Assembly (NCBI GenBank): GCA_012103455.1
Contig: WLWT01000001.1
Coordinates: 3,293,288 to 3,357,287 of the forward strand
Length of the DNA stretch: 64,000 nt
DNA from: Gammaproteobacteria bacterium
Lineage (GTDB): Bacteria > Pseudomonadota > Gammaproteobacteria > HK1
Direction: 5' to 3'
The translations under genes and the position numbers were made by a program. Below are positions 1-8,054 of the stretch, one piece after another; positions within the stretch are counted from its first letter, which is position 1; every line of letters starts with the position of its first letter. A model generated the notes under the pieces. The model made no database searches. It saw nothing but the letters and a program-made list of their open reading frames with translations, and was not told where the DNA came from.

Positions 1-395
1 TCCAGTGCACTGTGGTGGCGCCTGGCATTATAGAATTGGAACTATCGAGCCAGCCCTGCTCGTCACTGTGCGGGTGTCTCATAGGCGCGCAGAGACACCT
101 CATACCTCTTCGGCGCTATCGACCCAGCGCCTTTTCCAATCCTGGCTCTGATTGGCATGGACATCGAATGGCTCTGCTAGCACAGCCAAAGTACGTTCGT
201 TCTGCAACGCCGCCAGGGCCCACTTTGGCTTTGAATGCAGGGCAATGATTACGTCGTTTTCTTCCGGTCATCTTCTGCTCCTATTCGCATCATCGTCACG
301 CAGAAGATCCACTTAATCGGCGCTGATCCTTGTCTAGGCTATGAGGACCACCTCAGACGCAGTCCCTGAAATTTTTGTTATGCCCCGTGCCTGAG
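1..395. other. No gene recognised; possible attC core at its right end
   Basis: I see no supportable coding region here. A short plus-strand open frame is compositionally unremarkable and resembles nothing I know. The only structured element is GTTATGC at 377-383, which on the minus strand reads GCATAAC followed by an A-run. That is what the first core of an integron attC site would look like just after the antitoxin gene, and it complements the GTTATGC core of the attC-like site at 1065-1124. No convincing second core follows on the minus strand, so any site here would be degraded. Confidence 0.35.
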
Positions 396-683
396 TTATC
401 GTAGTTCTTGAAATACTTCTGGGCATTGCTCTGCGATTCTTAGCAGTGCTTTTGCAGGACCTTGCGGGGTTCGGCGGCCTTGTTCCCAGTCTTGTATGGT
501 TCTTATGCTGACACCCATAAAACCTGCAAACGCTGACTGAGAAAGTTTTAATTTTTTTCTAATCTCTTTAGCCGGTGATGGCTCTGAAAGAATAGAGGTT
601 TTAAGCTTGTCTTCACCGGACTTAAAAGCCTTAATTTCCTCAATACCATCCAAAATTTCTTGGCCTATATCTCGTTCATTCAT
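396..683 (-). CDS. Antitoxin with helix-turn-helix domain (HigA/NadS type)
   Basis: The protein is about 95 aa. The C-terminal half is a Cro/C1-type helix-turn-helix (KLSQSAFAGFMGVSIRTIQDWEQGRR, read from about residue 46) followed by the PQGPAKALLRIA stretch typical of NadS/HigA-type antitoxins. The partner toxin gene ends 8 bp inside it, so the two are translationally coupled, toxin first, which is the HigBA order. The start is placed at 683 (MNERD) rather than 701 because it overlaps the toxin stop in the usual way. By family analogy it should bind the toxin and repress the operon through the palindrome at 999-1015. Confidence 0.85.
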   Translation of the reverse strand: MNERDIGQEILDGIEEIKAFKSGEDKLKTSILSEPSPAKEIRKKLKLSQSAFAGFMGVSIRTIQDWEQGRRTPQGPAKALLRIAEQCPEVFQELR

Positions 684-987
684 TTTCGATAGCCTCCGCA
701 ATTTTCTTTAGAATGTGACCTGGAATAGTGGCTTGCTCCGATTTATTGTAAATTGTGAGCATCCAGATTTCGTAGTCACTCTTCTTCCAGTAGTAAATTA
801 CTCGAACACCACCGCTTTTACCTTTTCCTTCAGGAGCCCAACGTACTTTTCGGACACCGCCGCTGCCACGAATAATATCACCAGACTCAGGTTTTTCCTG
901 TAGGTGCCATTGCAACATTCTGTATTCATCGTCCGACAAATAATCAGAAAGCAGTTTGGTAAATTTGCTTGTTTCAATGAAAATCAT
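676..987 (-). CDS. RelE/HigB-like toxin
   Basis: The protein is 103 aa and has the RelE/ParE-superfamily pattern: a strand and helix start (MIFIETSKFTKLL), a basic middle strand ending in VRVIYYW, then IWMLTIYNKSEQATIP and a helical C-terminus. Members are usually ribosome-dependent mRNA endonucleases that stop translation. It is the first gene of a coupled toxin-antitoxin operon on the minus strand, with the start codon 12 bp downstream of a perfect operator-like palindrome. The DUF4258/HigB subgroup is not certain, but the toxin role is well supported by the antitoxin partner and gene order. Confidence 0.85.
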   Translation of the reverse strand: MIFIETSKFTKLLSDYLSDDEYRMLQWHLQEKPESGDIIRGSGGVRKVRWAPEGKGKSGGVRVIYYWKKSDYEIWMLTIYNKSEQATIPGHILKKIAEAIENE

Positions 988-998
988 AAATTAAAAAT

Positions 999-1015
999 AT
1001 ACGGCATTGCCGTAT
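999..1015 (-). promoter_or_regulatory. Operator palindrome of the toxin-antitoxin operon
   Basis: ATACGGCA-T-TGCCGTAT is a perfect inverted repeat with 8-bp arms and a 1-nt centre, 12-28 bp upstream of the toxin start. It lies in AT-rich promoter-like DNA. Antitoxin-toxin complexes commonly autoregulate through such sites; the assignment to this antitoxin is inference. Confidence 0.7.
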
Positions 1016-1064
1016 TTTGTCAAATCTACATATTTCATTGATTATATTGATGATTTGTATTGGG

Positions 1065-1124
1065 GCATAACGCCGCCAGCAGAGGCGCAGCTTTGCTGCG
1101 TCCTGCTGACTAGCCTTATTAAGC
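1065..1124 (-). repeat. attC-like recombination site 1
   Basis: Read on the minus strand, the 60-bp site starts with GCTTAAT (near the RYYYAAC core). It folds as a hairpin with arms CAGCAG-G-ACGCAGC and GCTGCG-CCT-CTGCTG around an AAA loop, and ends in GTTATGC (near GTTRRRY). Unequal extra bases on the two arms, the length and the terminal cores are all features of integron attC sites. It lies between the small ORF at 1173-1388 and the toxin-antitoxin operon. No integrase gene is in the window, so the call is structural only. Confidence 0.55.
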
Positions 1125-1172
1125 TCCAAGAGCTGCAAGTTCGCTGTCAAGCTCTTGCTTAGCCTCAAAAAG

Positions 1173-1388
1173 TTAAAGAACTCTGAATTTCCAGTAACCA
1201 GCCCTAGACACCTCTTCAACCTGTTGATTTTTAAAATAGTCATAAGCGTATGAGATGTCGTTGATCAATGCGGCAAACGAATTTGGTAAAACCAAACGAT
1301 ATTCTTCATTGATATTTGTAACTACGTGGTCAATATTAATAGCCTCAGATTGCCTTTCAAGTTGAAGACAGTAGCGGGCGTTTAACAT
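1173..1388 (-). CDS. Small hypothetical protein
   Basis: About 71 aa starting MLNARYCLQL and ending WKFRVL. I do not recognise it. It has a plausible soluble-protein composition, with an acidic and aromatic middle (NDISYAYDYFKN), and shares strand with the flanking cassette-like genes. A TTG start 15 bp upstream is possible. It sits between attC-like sites, where orphan small genes are typical. Confidence 0.45.
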   Translation of the reverse strand: MLNARYCLQLERQSEAINIDHVVTNINEEYRLVLPNSFAALINDISYAYDYFKNQQVEEVSRAGYWKFRVL

Positions 1389-1446
1389 TTGCGCTGACTG
1401 CAAAGCAGTTCCTGTTAGTTTATGTAAGCATAGTTCTCTACGCTCA

Positions 1447-1686
1447 CTATTTCTCTCCGGCCCGAAGCGAACGGCTAATCTCGGTCAATATGCCCAAGAT
1501 GATGCCAAACAAGGCGTACAGGAGCCCGCGATCGATAGCTTCTCTCGGTGATGTGCTACCCAAGTATCGTCCGGGTTCAGGCTCGACTATTACCCCTGTT
1601 GCAACGCCCAGCCCCATAGCGAATACCAAGATTCCGCATATCAGCGTTAGAGCTGCAACGATGCGTCCGAGATTCGTGTACAACAT
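1447..1686 (-). CDS. Small membrane protein with two predicted TM helices
   Basis: 79 aa. Residues about 8-34 (IVAALTLICGILVFAMGLGVATG region) and 54-68 (LLYALFGIILGILTEI) are hydrophobic. They are separated by a polar loop with PEPGRYLGSTSPREAIDRG, and the protein ends in a basic tail. Such two-helix proteins are common as integron cassette cargo and as housekeeping proteins of unknown function; I cannot name it. It lies just downstream, on the minus strand, of the attC-like site at 1749-1807. Confidence 0.6.
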   Translation of the reverse strand: MLYTNLGRIVAALTLICGILVFAMGLGVATGVIVEPEPGRYLGSTSPREAIDRGLLYALFGIILGILTEISRSLRAGEK

Positions 1687-1748
1687 CCGCGCACCTTTAT
1701 TTCAATCGCCTATCTAGCAGAGAGGTAAGGAGCCGGCTTGTGCTCTTT

Positions 1749-1807
1749 GCCGAACGTCAATGCTCAGCGGCACGCGCCAGCGCGTCCGCTGCAGCGCTTT
1801 GTTAGCG
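1749..1807 (-). repeat. attC-like recombination site 2
   Basis: On the minus strand, 18 bp after the herA stop codon, the site reads CGCTAAC, a spacer, the stem arm CAGCGG-A-CGCG, a CTGG loop, the arm CGCG-TG-CCGCTG, a spacer and GTTCGGC. It is 59 bp long with complementary ends and unequal extrahelical bases, the hallmarks of an attC hairpin. It separates herA from the small membrane-protein gene. The cores are imperfect (GTTCGGC against GTTRRRY), so it may be diverged or inactive. Confidence 0.55.
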
Positions 1808-1824
1808 GCACACCGACGGCCTCA

Positions 1825-3573
1825 CTATCTGCTTGTTTGTTGCTTTCGAAGTGCCTCGACGCCATCTACGATTCCGCTCTCAATGGCTTCCGCCGCCCAC
1901 CGGTCCCAGAAGTCTACCGTTGCACTGCTGGGACGCTTGGTAGGTTCGTCAATACGAATACGGCTGGGCAACATAGCGGCATCGCCAACAATGAGCGCTT
2001 CACCAATATCCAGGATCGGCAATAGCTCTGCGAAGCTCCCGAGTGTATCCGGCATCAAGCGGCGGATGACTGCTTGATCTTCCGCATTAGTCAAGCGCAT
2101 CGCTACGAAGTTGTTGCATTGGCTCAATACCGTTCGGTTAACTTCCGCCGGGCGCTGACTGATGACGGTCAATCCCACTCCGTACTTTCGGCCCTCCTTG
2201 GCGATGCGCTCAAACGACTTCAGGCCTTCTTCGGACACACCCGATTCATGCCGTTCCGGGATGTACAGGTGAGCTTCGTCACACAGCAACGCGACTGGAT
2301 GTTGTTTTTCCTTCTCGGTCCACTGCTGGACCGAAAAGACCACACGGGCCACCAGTCCTATGATGAGCGGCAGTATGTCGGACGGGACCTCCGAGAAGTC
2401 GATAATCTTGACTCCGCCAGCTCCTCGGACCGTAGTGCTTCCAAGCAGAACGGTCGCGAGTTCCTGCATCCACTCGTACCGCATGGCGTCGTCGCCCGCG
2501 CTGAAAAGGAAGCCAAGGCGACGGTCTCCAGTCTTGGACTGTAGTCGCTGGATGAACCGTGTCAGCTTCCCGTGAAACGGGCCCTGCTTCTCTCGGTTGT
2601 TTGCGCCAGGGACCATCTCGATATCACACTTACCGAGCTTCGCCAAAACGTTCTCAATGCTATACGGGACGGGGCTATCAATCGTGAAGTTCGCGAGCAC
2701 GTCTTCCTTTTCGTTTTCTCCAAGATAGGCCCGCTTCGCGTCGGTCACTTCGCGATTGAAAATCATCGCCTGGTTGGGCGCGTTCTGATCGCTCCGGTCA
2801 AGGAGCATGGCGAGCATTTCCTCGTACGTCAGCAGCCAGTAGGGCAGATAGAGCACGCCATCCGTCAGCGTTCTGTTCGCGGCCAGATCGCCCGGCCCCG
2901 CAACCTTCAGATGGCTGATTCCGTCACCGTCCAACGGGGTGTACTCACCGTGAATATCGAAAAGGAGAGCACTGGCGTTCGGCAGCTGAGCGACCTGCTC
3001 AAGGATGCGGGCGACCGTCCACGACTTCCCGGATCCCGTGCTGCCGACCACAACGGCATGTCGCTGGAAAAAGCGGTTTCCGTCAATCCAAGCGTCGGCT
3101 TCCTCGTCAAGCGTATATTTGCCCAGGTTGAGCGGCTCCTGGCCCTCGACGATTTGCTTCGAAATGGCGCGCATGAACGCCGTGAGGCGTTCGCCGCCCA
3201 GCATGAAACAAGGAGCATCAATCTCGGGCACCGTTTCCAGCGTCCGCCGGAAGATGTTCTGCTCCGTGCCGACGGCATCGAGAAGTGTCCCTATGAGTGT
3301 CACGCGGACGATGTTTTCGACGACAGCACGATCGTCCTGGATGTCGTCGCCGTCCTGCTCGTTCTCATTTACCCCAACGAGAGCCTTGCGCATGATCTTG
3401 TTGATCAGCCCAATCAAATGTTGGCCCGCTCGCGAACTGCGCAAAACGACCAGATGATTAACCTGCATCCTGCGAAGCGCATCAAGGTTCGAAACACTCA
3501 CCAGAACGGTGCCGGTGTCCACGCTGTATGCAGAGCCGATGGCATCGCCGGCGTTGTAGTCAAAAATCGGCAT
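1825..3573 (-). CDS. herA: HerA-type hexameric ATPase, partner of SIR2
   Basis: 582 aa. The N-terminal about 100 residues fit a HAS-barrel-like domain. The ATPase core has Walker A GSTGSGKS (177-184), Walker B ALLCDEAH (428-435) and the sensor-like ISQRP (471-475), all standard for HerA/DUF87 translocases. In two-gene SIR2-HerA phage defence systems the HerA hexamer assembles with SIR2 and controls its NAD+-consuming activity. Here it starts 12 bp after the sir2 stop on the same strand, so the two are one transcript. The protein is full length with no frameshift. An ordinary DNA-repair HerA (usually with NurA) is less likely because the neighbour is SIR2. Confidence 0.9.
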   Translation of the reverse strand: MPIFDYNAGDAIGSAYSVDTGTVLVSVSNLDALRRMQVNHLVVLRSSRAGQHLIGLINKIMRKALVGVNENEQDGDDIQDDRAVVENIVRVTLIGTLLDAVGTEQNIFRRTLETVPEIDAPCFMLGGERLTAFMRAISKQIVEGQEPLNLGKYTLDEEADAWIDGNRFFQRHAVVVGSTGSGKSWTVARILEQVAQLPNASALLFDIHGEYTPLDGDGISHLKVAGPGDLAANRTLTDGVLYLPYWLLTYEEMLAMLLDRSDQNAPNQAMIFNREVTDAKRAYLGENEKEDVLANFTIDSPVPYSIENVLAKLGKCDIEMVPGANNREKQGPFHGKLTRFIQRLQSKTGDRRLGFLFSAGDDAMRYEWMQELATVLLGSTTVRGAGGVKIIDFSEVPSDILPLIIGLVARVVFSVQQWTEKEKQHPVALLCDEAHLYIPERHESGVSEEGLKSFERIAKEGRKYGVGLTVISQRPAEVNRTVLSQCNNFVAMRLTNAEDQAVIRRLMPDTLGSFAELLPILDIGEALIVGDAAMLPSRIRIDEPTKRPSSATVDFWDRWAAEAIESGIVDGVEALRKQQTSR

Positions 3574-3585
3574 TCGTTAACTCTC

Positions 3586-4626
3586 TTATTCTCCGGTGAT
3601 CATGTTCATAAAGTCCTGCAACTGCCAGACGGACACACCATCCAATACTACCCCGCCGGGGTCAGTCGGTGTGTACACCCTGGTTCCGTCGGGCGCTTCC
3701 TCCACGAAGAGGAACCGTTTCGGCGGCCCGTTCAGAAAAGCAGTCCGGGTTTTCGCCGTGAGTTCCTTGGAGACGACTACGAGAGGGATATCGTCCTTCA
3801 TTACACGGTTTACCAGAACCGGCTGCACATGCTCGTCGTTGAATCCGTACCCGATGCACACGTAGCAGGTAGCTTCGCGGAGAACGGTATCCGCTGCGCT
3901 CATCACAGTCCGGAAAGGGTCTTTGTGGACCTCCCGGTACTTGGAGACGCCAGGGGTCACAACAAGGGGCTTCATGTCGTCAGGGACCGTTTGCGCGAGG
4001 GGGATCGCTATCACGTCGTCGGTGGCATCGCGAAACCAGTCGAGGGAGCCGTGGACCTTGAGGATTGTCACCAGTCCCTCAAATCCGGGTAAAGGCGGCC
4101 GCTCTCGAGAAACGGACGTTGAGACAAAGCGCTGAAGCCATCCGGCGGTAACGCCCGTAGACGCATAGGCCTCGACTGCGTTCGCGGCATACTCCGCAAC
4201 GCGGTCGTAATTCGTGGTTACAACCCGGAGATGCGCGTCCGCTGTTCGCAGAAGGTAAGCGAACAAGTCGGATAGCGGAAAGGCGGCTCCGCCCTTCAGG
4301 AGTTGCTTGTAGAGTTCGATGTCTTTCGCCGACACAATCTCCCAGGTTTCTTGCACCAAAACCTCGACGGTGTCCTGTGGCAGCGGCACATCGTGAAGGG
4401 CTTGCTCAAGGTCTTTGGTATGGTCCAATCGCCTTGCGAAAGCGTCCCATCCCTCTGGATGATCCGTGATGGCGGCCAGCAGCCCGTCGGCAAGAGTCGG
4501 CATGGATGGGAGACCGTGGGGAATCGTCGCTCCCGTGCCGAGTACAACGACTGGACGCTCAGCAAGAAAATGCTGGGCGCGTTTCGCTAGCTCTTCATAT
4601 GTCAACTCTGAATCCGCGGTCGTCAT
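3586..4626 (-). CDS. SIR2-family NADase, SIR2-HerA anti-phage system
   Basis: 346 aa. The motifs are GTGATIPHG (30-38, Rossmann NAD-binding start), TTNYD (137-141), VHGS (191-194, carrying the catalytic-type His) and GYGFNDEHV (259-267). This is the SIR2-like subfamily found in defence genes, which hydrolyses NAD+ on infection, rather than a histone-type deacetylase; no Zn-ribbon cysteines are seen. It is the first gene of the pair with herA. The ISL3 element ends 18 bp upstream of its ATG, so the native promoter is missing; expression must come from the element or from within those 18 bp, which contain only a weak GGA ribosome-binding match. Confidence 0.9.
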   Translation of the reverse strand: MTTADSELTYEELAKRAQHFLAERPVVVLGTGATIPHGLPSMPTLADGLLAAITDHPEGWDAFARRLDHTKDLEQALHDVPLPQDTVEVLVQETWEIVSAKDIELYKQLLKGGAAFPLSDLFAYLLRTADAHLRVVTTNYDRVAEYAANAVEAYASTGVTAGWLQRFVSTSVSRERPPLPGFEGLVTILKVHGSLDWFRDATDDVIAIPLAQTVPDDMKPLVVTPGVSKYREVHKDPFRTVMSAADTVLREATCYVCIGYGFNDEHVQPVLVNRVMKDDIPLVVVSKELTAKTRTAFLNGPPKRFLFVEEAPDGTRVYTPTDPGGVVLDGVSVWQLQDFMNMITGE

Positions 4627-4643
4627 TTTATTCCATCATTTTC

Positions 4644-5971
4644 GGCTCTTCCCCACTTTGCGTGGGTGATTTAGCATAATCTAAACACTCAATGCAAAGA
4701 TGCATCAATGCGCGACAAGAAACTCTATTCTCAAATACTAGGTATTGAAACACCCTGGTTCGTGTCTGATGTTGAGCTGTCCCTTCAGGCGCAACAGGTT
4801 AAAGTCTTTATTGAGCACACTGGCAAAAAAGGCTGCCAATGCCGTGTTTGCGCTAAGCCCTGTCCGGGTTACGACCACATTATCCAGAAGTGGCGGCATT
4901 GGGATACCTGTCGGTTCCAAACTATCCTCGTCGCCCGTGTTCCCCGTGTCCAATGCCCTGAACACAAGGTGTTGGCCATTGACGTCCCTTGGGCTGAATC
5001 AGGCTCCCGATACACAGCCCTGTTCGAAGCCTTGGTCATTGACTGGCTCAAAGAGGCAACAACCAAGGCTGTTGCACGACAAACGAAGCTTAGCTGGAAC
5101 GCCATTGATGGTATTGGGCAACGTGCCGTGAGGAGAGGTCTTGCTCGCAGGAATGCCCAATCTCCAAAACGACTAGCTGTCGATGAGACCTCTTTTCAAA
5201 AGCGCCACGAATACGTCACAGTAGTGACTGACCACGATAAAGGCGTCGTTATCCATGTCGCTGATGAGCGTAAAAGCGACAGCCTCAATGAGTATTTTGA
5301 TACGTTGGCGGATGACGCTAAAAAAGGTATTGAATGTGTGACGATGGATAGGTCTAAAGCTTATATCAAGTCAGTCAGGCAAAATGTTCCCGAGGCAGAC
5401 CGGAAGATAGCATTTGATAAATTCCATATTGCCCAGTCCCTCGGTAAAGCGGTCAATAAGGTTCGCATGGAAGAGAATAAAACCCTTATAAGCAAGGGTG
5501 TAGAGTGGCTAAAGGGAACTCGTTACAACGGGCTGACAAACCCTGAGAACCTGTCTAAAGAGCAGTGGGATAACTTTGAACCACTGAGACACTCAACGCT
5601 TAAAACAGCTAGCGCCTGGGCTATCGGTGAACTGGCGATGAGCTTATGGGATTACCCATCCACAGCTTGGGCAATCAAGGCCTGGAAGAAGTGGTTGAGT
5701 GGGCTCAAAGATGCCGCCTAGACCCCATCAAGGAAGTTGCCAGAACGGTTAAAGCGCATTTGTGGGGCATCGTCAACGCTATTGTTCTTAAGGCCAACAA
5801 TGGACGTGCAGAAGGCATTAACAGCACGATCCAAAGTTTGAAGAATCGAGCGTGTGGTTTCAGAAACCGTGAACGATATAAGGCAGCGATCTACTTTCAT
5901 CCGGGTGGGCTGAATTTGTATCCCACTGGCATACATCGCTGAAAACCACCCACTTAAAGAAGGGAAGAGCC
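4644..5971 (+). mobile_element. ISL3-family insertion sequence (1328 bp)
   Basis: The terminal inverted repeats begin GGCTCTTCCC at 4644 and end GGGAAGAGCC at 5971. They match over about 24 of the outer 30 positions, including a shared GTGGGTG block. The transposase gene fills the element. ISL3 elements normally make 8-bp target duplications, but TCATTTTC on the left does not match GGCACCAC on the right, so one flank has been rearranged since insertion. An 11-C run begins 10 bp outside the right end. Confidence 0.9.
4708..5942 (+). pseudogene. ISL3 transposase, frameshifted near the C-terminus
   Basis: The first frame (4708-5721) gives 337 aa with the ISL3 zinc-finger start (CQCRVCAKPC) and the DDE domain beginning at LAVDETSFQKRHEY, followed by VTMDRSKAY. 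Near 5700 the reading frame must shift. The C-terminal segment, with WGIVNAIVLKANNGRAEGIN and the Glu of the DDE triad, continues in another frame to 5942. The enzyme as written lacks its last catalytic acid, so this copy is probably inactive unless frameshifting rescues it. Confidence 0.85.
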
Positions 5972-5993
5972 GGCACCACACCCCCCCCCCCTT

Positions 5994-6161
5994 ATGGCTA
6001 CAGAAGGGGTTATTGGATACGGTTTTGCCGACAAAAATACTGTTGTAGTTTACCTCCTCGACTCAACCTTCTCCGCCAAGATTCCGAAAACACTAGATGG
6101 ACACAGGGTCGTTACCGAATATACCGGGGTTGTTACGGCGCACGAACTGACCACCGGTTAG
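5994..6161 (+). pseudogene. 55-aa remnant of a secreted or protease-associated protein
   Basis: A short frame starts ATGGCTACAGAAGG and ends at a TAG. Its pattern is VIGYGFADKN-TVVVYLL, then AKIPKTLDGHRVV and EYTGVV. This 'GVGVG...IPK.LDG.PV...TG' pattern is one I associate with the N-terminal stretch of bacterial trypsin-like or Nal1-type proteins, but at this length it is only a remnant. It begins 22 bp after the ISL3 end, immediately beyond the C-run, so the IS or a rearrangement probably removed the rest. Confidence 0.4.
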
Positions 6162-6365
6162 TAGCTAGAGCCTTACTAAAAGCAGCAATTGTCATTGCTG
6201 ATGATTGAGATGCCACCACTGGAACAGAGAAGATCCAGATCAGGCCCGCGACCGATAGGGTTCACCTGACTTTAGAATATGCGTTTACAGCTGTTCAGCA
6301 GGCTCGCTGTTTTCAGTGACATACTGTGGCGTAAATTCTAAAGGAACTGTCATGACTGTTATGTG

Positions 6366-6413
6366 GATTCCTTGATTCCTTGATTCCTGGATTCCTGGAT
6401 TCCTGGATTCCTG
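6366..6413 (+). repeat. Minisatellite: 8-bp unit, six copies
   Basis: Six tandem octamers, two GATTCCTT followed by four GATTCCTG, end 33 bp before the start of the FrhB-like gene. Because it lies in the probable leader, changes in copy number could alter promoter or ribosome-binding spacing. The rest of 6162-6446 shows nothing I can assign. Confidence 0.9.
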
Positions 6414-6446
6414 ATTAAATGAGGCGTCCAACATCTGTAAACCATC

Positions 6447-7724
6447 ATGGACGCGAGCACAAGATTAAACAAGATCTCAGAAGACGCCATGTGTATAGGC
6501 TGCGGCCTATGTCAGAGCATCACGCCTGACAACAAAATCAAATTGGTGTTACAGCCTGATGGATTCGAGCGGCCAATAGCCAACCAAAACTTAACAGACG
6601 CGGATGTAGACCGGGTCTACCGCACCTGCCCATCGACGACCCTCAGGGCAAACAACAACGCCTCACAAAATGACCTCGTCTGGGGTAGCTTCGAGGAAAT
6701 CTACCTCAGCTTCGCAGTCGATCCGCAGATACGCCACCTTGGGTCAACCGGCGGCTTGCTCACCGCGCTTTCGCTTTATCTATTGGAAACCGGCCTCGTT
6801 GATTTCATTCTGCACGCGAGGCAGCACCGCCTACATGCATCATTCGGAGAAGCGACCATCAGTCGCAGCAGGGAGCAGGTCATTGACGCCGCAGGCTCCA
6901 GATATGGACCTACCGCCACGCTGATCAACATAGATGAAACGATTGAAGATACACTGAAGGCAAATGAAAGATTCGTTTTTATCGGCACACCCTGCGATGT
7001 CACGGCACTACGCAACTACGCACTGGAATCTCCTACGGTTGATGAAACCTGCCTCGCCATGATGACAATGGTCTGCGGCGGATTTATGGACACTGTTTCC
7101 CTGAGTGCTTTTCTGTCCGATCTCGGTATCAAGGCAACAGATGTAGCGACCATCCGCTACCGAGGATTGGGCTGCCCTGGTGATACGGTGATTAGAATGA
7201 AGGATGGTGAAGAGCGGCGATTCACCTATCTAGACTTCTGGGGTGAAGACGACAGCGTATGGGGCCTGCCGGCTCGCTGCAAGATCTGTCCTGATGGTAT
7301 TGGCGAAGCTGCAGATATCGCGGCTTCTGATACGTGGGATGGTGGTTCACCAACCGTGGCATCTCTTGATTCTGATCCTGGCACCAATGCTGCACTGGTA
7401 CGAACTGAACGGGGTAAAGCTATCATGGACGGTGCTATCAAGGCAGGGTATCTCACAAGGGGCGACAACCTCACGCCACAGGACATGAGTCGATTTCAAC
7501 CTCATCAGGAAAACAAAAAACGCACCCTGAAAGCCCGCCTGGATGCTCTCCGATCAGCGGGGCAACTGACGCCGGAAACCCACGATCTCAGGCTCGCGGC
7601 ATTGGACGCCACACTCAGCGATGCTGATCGCGCACGTGAGTATGAGGGTACGACCCGACGCATAGAACAAAACAGGTTTAGTGAACCAACGCCGCAGCCT
7701 TGCGCAAAAAGGAGTAAGACATGA
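6447..7724 (+). CDS. FrhB/FdhB-family iron-sulfur flavoprotein (F420 hydrogenase/dehydrogenase beta-like)
   Basis: 425 aa. The N-terminal CIGCGLCQ (about residues 17-24) is a ferredoxin-like cysteine set; the middle carries STGGLLTALSLYLLE and FIGTPCDVTALRNY, hallmark motifs of the FrhB_FdhB N and C domains, and CKICPDGIGEAADI provides further cysteine ligands. Family members pass electrons through FAD and Fe-S centres to F420 or other acceptors; in proteobacteria without F420 the acceptor is often unknown. The stop overlaps the start of the next frame (ATGA at 7721), so it was co-translated with the racemase-like gene, within a cofactor-rich catabolic neighbourhood. Confidence 0.85.
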   Translation: MDASTRLNKISEDAMCIGCGLCQSITPDNKIKLVLQPDGFERPIANQNLTDADVDRVYRTCPSTTLRANNNASQNDLVWGSFEEIYLSFAVDPQIRHLGSTGGLLTALSLYLLETGLVDFILHARQHRLHASFGEATISRSREQVIDAAGSRYGPTATLINIDETIEDTLKANERFVFIGTPCDVTALRNYALESPTVDETCLAMMTMVCGGFMDTVSLSAFLSDLGIKATDVATIRYRGLGCPGDTVIRMKDGEERRFTYLDFWGEDDSVWGLPARCKICPDGIGEAADIAASDTWDGGSPTVASLDSDPGTNAALVRTERGKAIMDGAIKAGYLTRGDNLTPQDMSRFQPHQENKKRTLKARLDALRSAGQLTPETHDLRLAALDATLSDADRAREYEGTTRRIEQNRFSEPTPQPCAKRSKT

Positions 7725-8016
7725 AACCAGCACGCTGGCGCGATCCCGCTAACAAGCTGTTCCCCCATCAGGTTGCATTTACCTCTCCTCCTCACGATTT
7801 CGATGCAGCACCTTCAGATTTTCTACGCATGTCTCCCGAAACAGTGGGTGTCCACGGGCGCATGCTGCACGTACCTGATTACGCACATGAACTTAACCAG
7901 CGCAACCAGGAACTTTTCTTTACTCGAAGAGTTCGTCGAATGTAGGTCGAACAACGGCGTCGATGTCTGTGGTCAGGTAGGCACCAACTGGGTCCACGCG
8001 GGCGGCAAGTCACCAG
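7721..8016 (+). pseudogene. Asp/Glu racemase or maleate-isomerase-like gene, frameshifted and cut
   Basis: The first frame gives MKPARWRDPANKLFPHQ and RMSPETVGVHGRML then DYAHELNQRNQ. A frameshift near 7910 moves to LLEEFVECRSNNGVDVCGQV and GTNWVHAGG, after which the gene stops at a MITE end (8017). The combined pattern fits the N-terminal third of AMDase/maleate-isomerase-type proteins (about 240-280 aa). It was coupled to the FrhB-like gene. What follows is unrelated DNA, so the 3' two thirds are deleted. Confidence 0.55.
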
Positions 8017-8054
8017 GGCACCTCTAAAAATAGTCATTTTTTCGTGAGTGCAAG
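8017..8054. repeat. Solo end of the 138-bp MITE at a deletion junction
   Basis: GGCACCTCTAAAAATAG and the following GTGAGTGCAAG are identical to one end of the 138-bp MITE found complete at 13177-13314 and 33032-33169. The match stops abruptly at 8054. Two different broken genes face each other across this 38-bp scar (racemase-like on the left, 6-hydroxynicotinate-reductase-like on the right), so a deletion that ended inside a MITE removed the DNA between them. Confidence 0.8.

Noticed and set aside
2572..4092. A 506-codon plus-strand frame across herA and sir2
   Set aside because: It is antisense to two well-supported genes and resembles no protein; it is a shadow of their codon bias.
6366..6413. 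CRISPR array
   Set aside because: The repeats are 8 bp with no spacers, hence a minisatellite; no cas gene and no other array are present.
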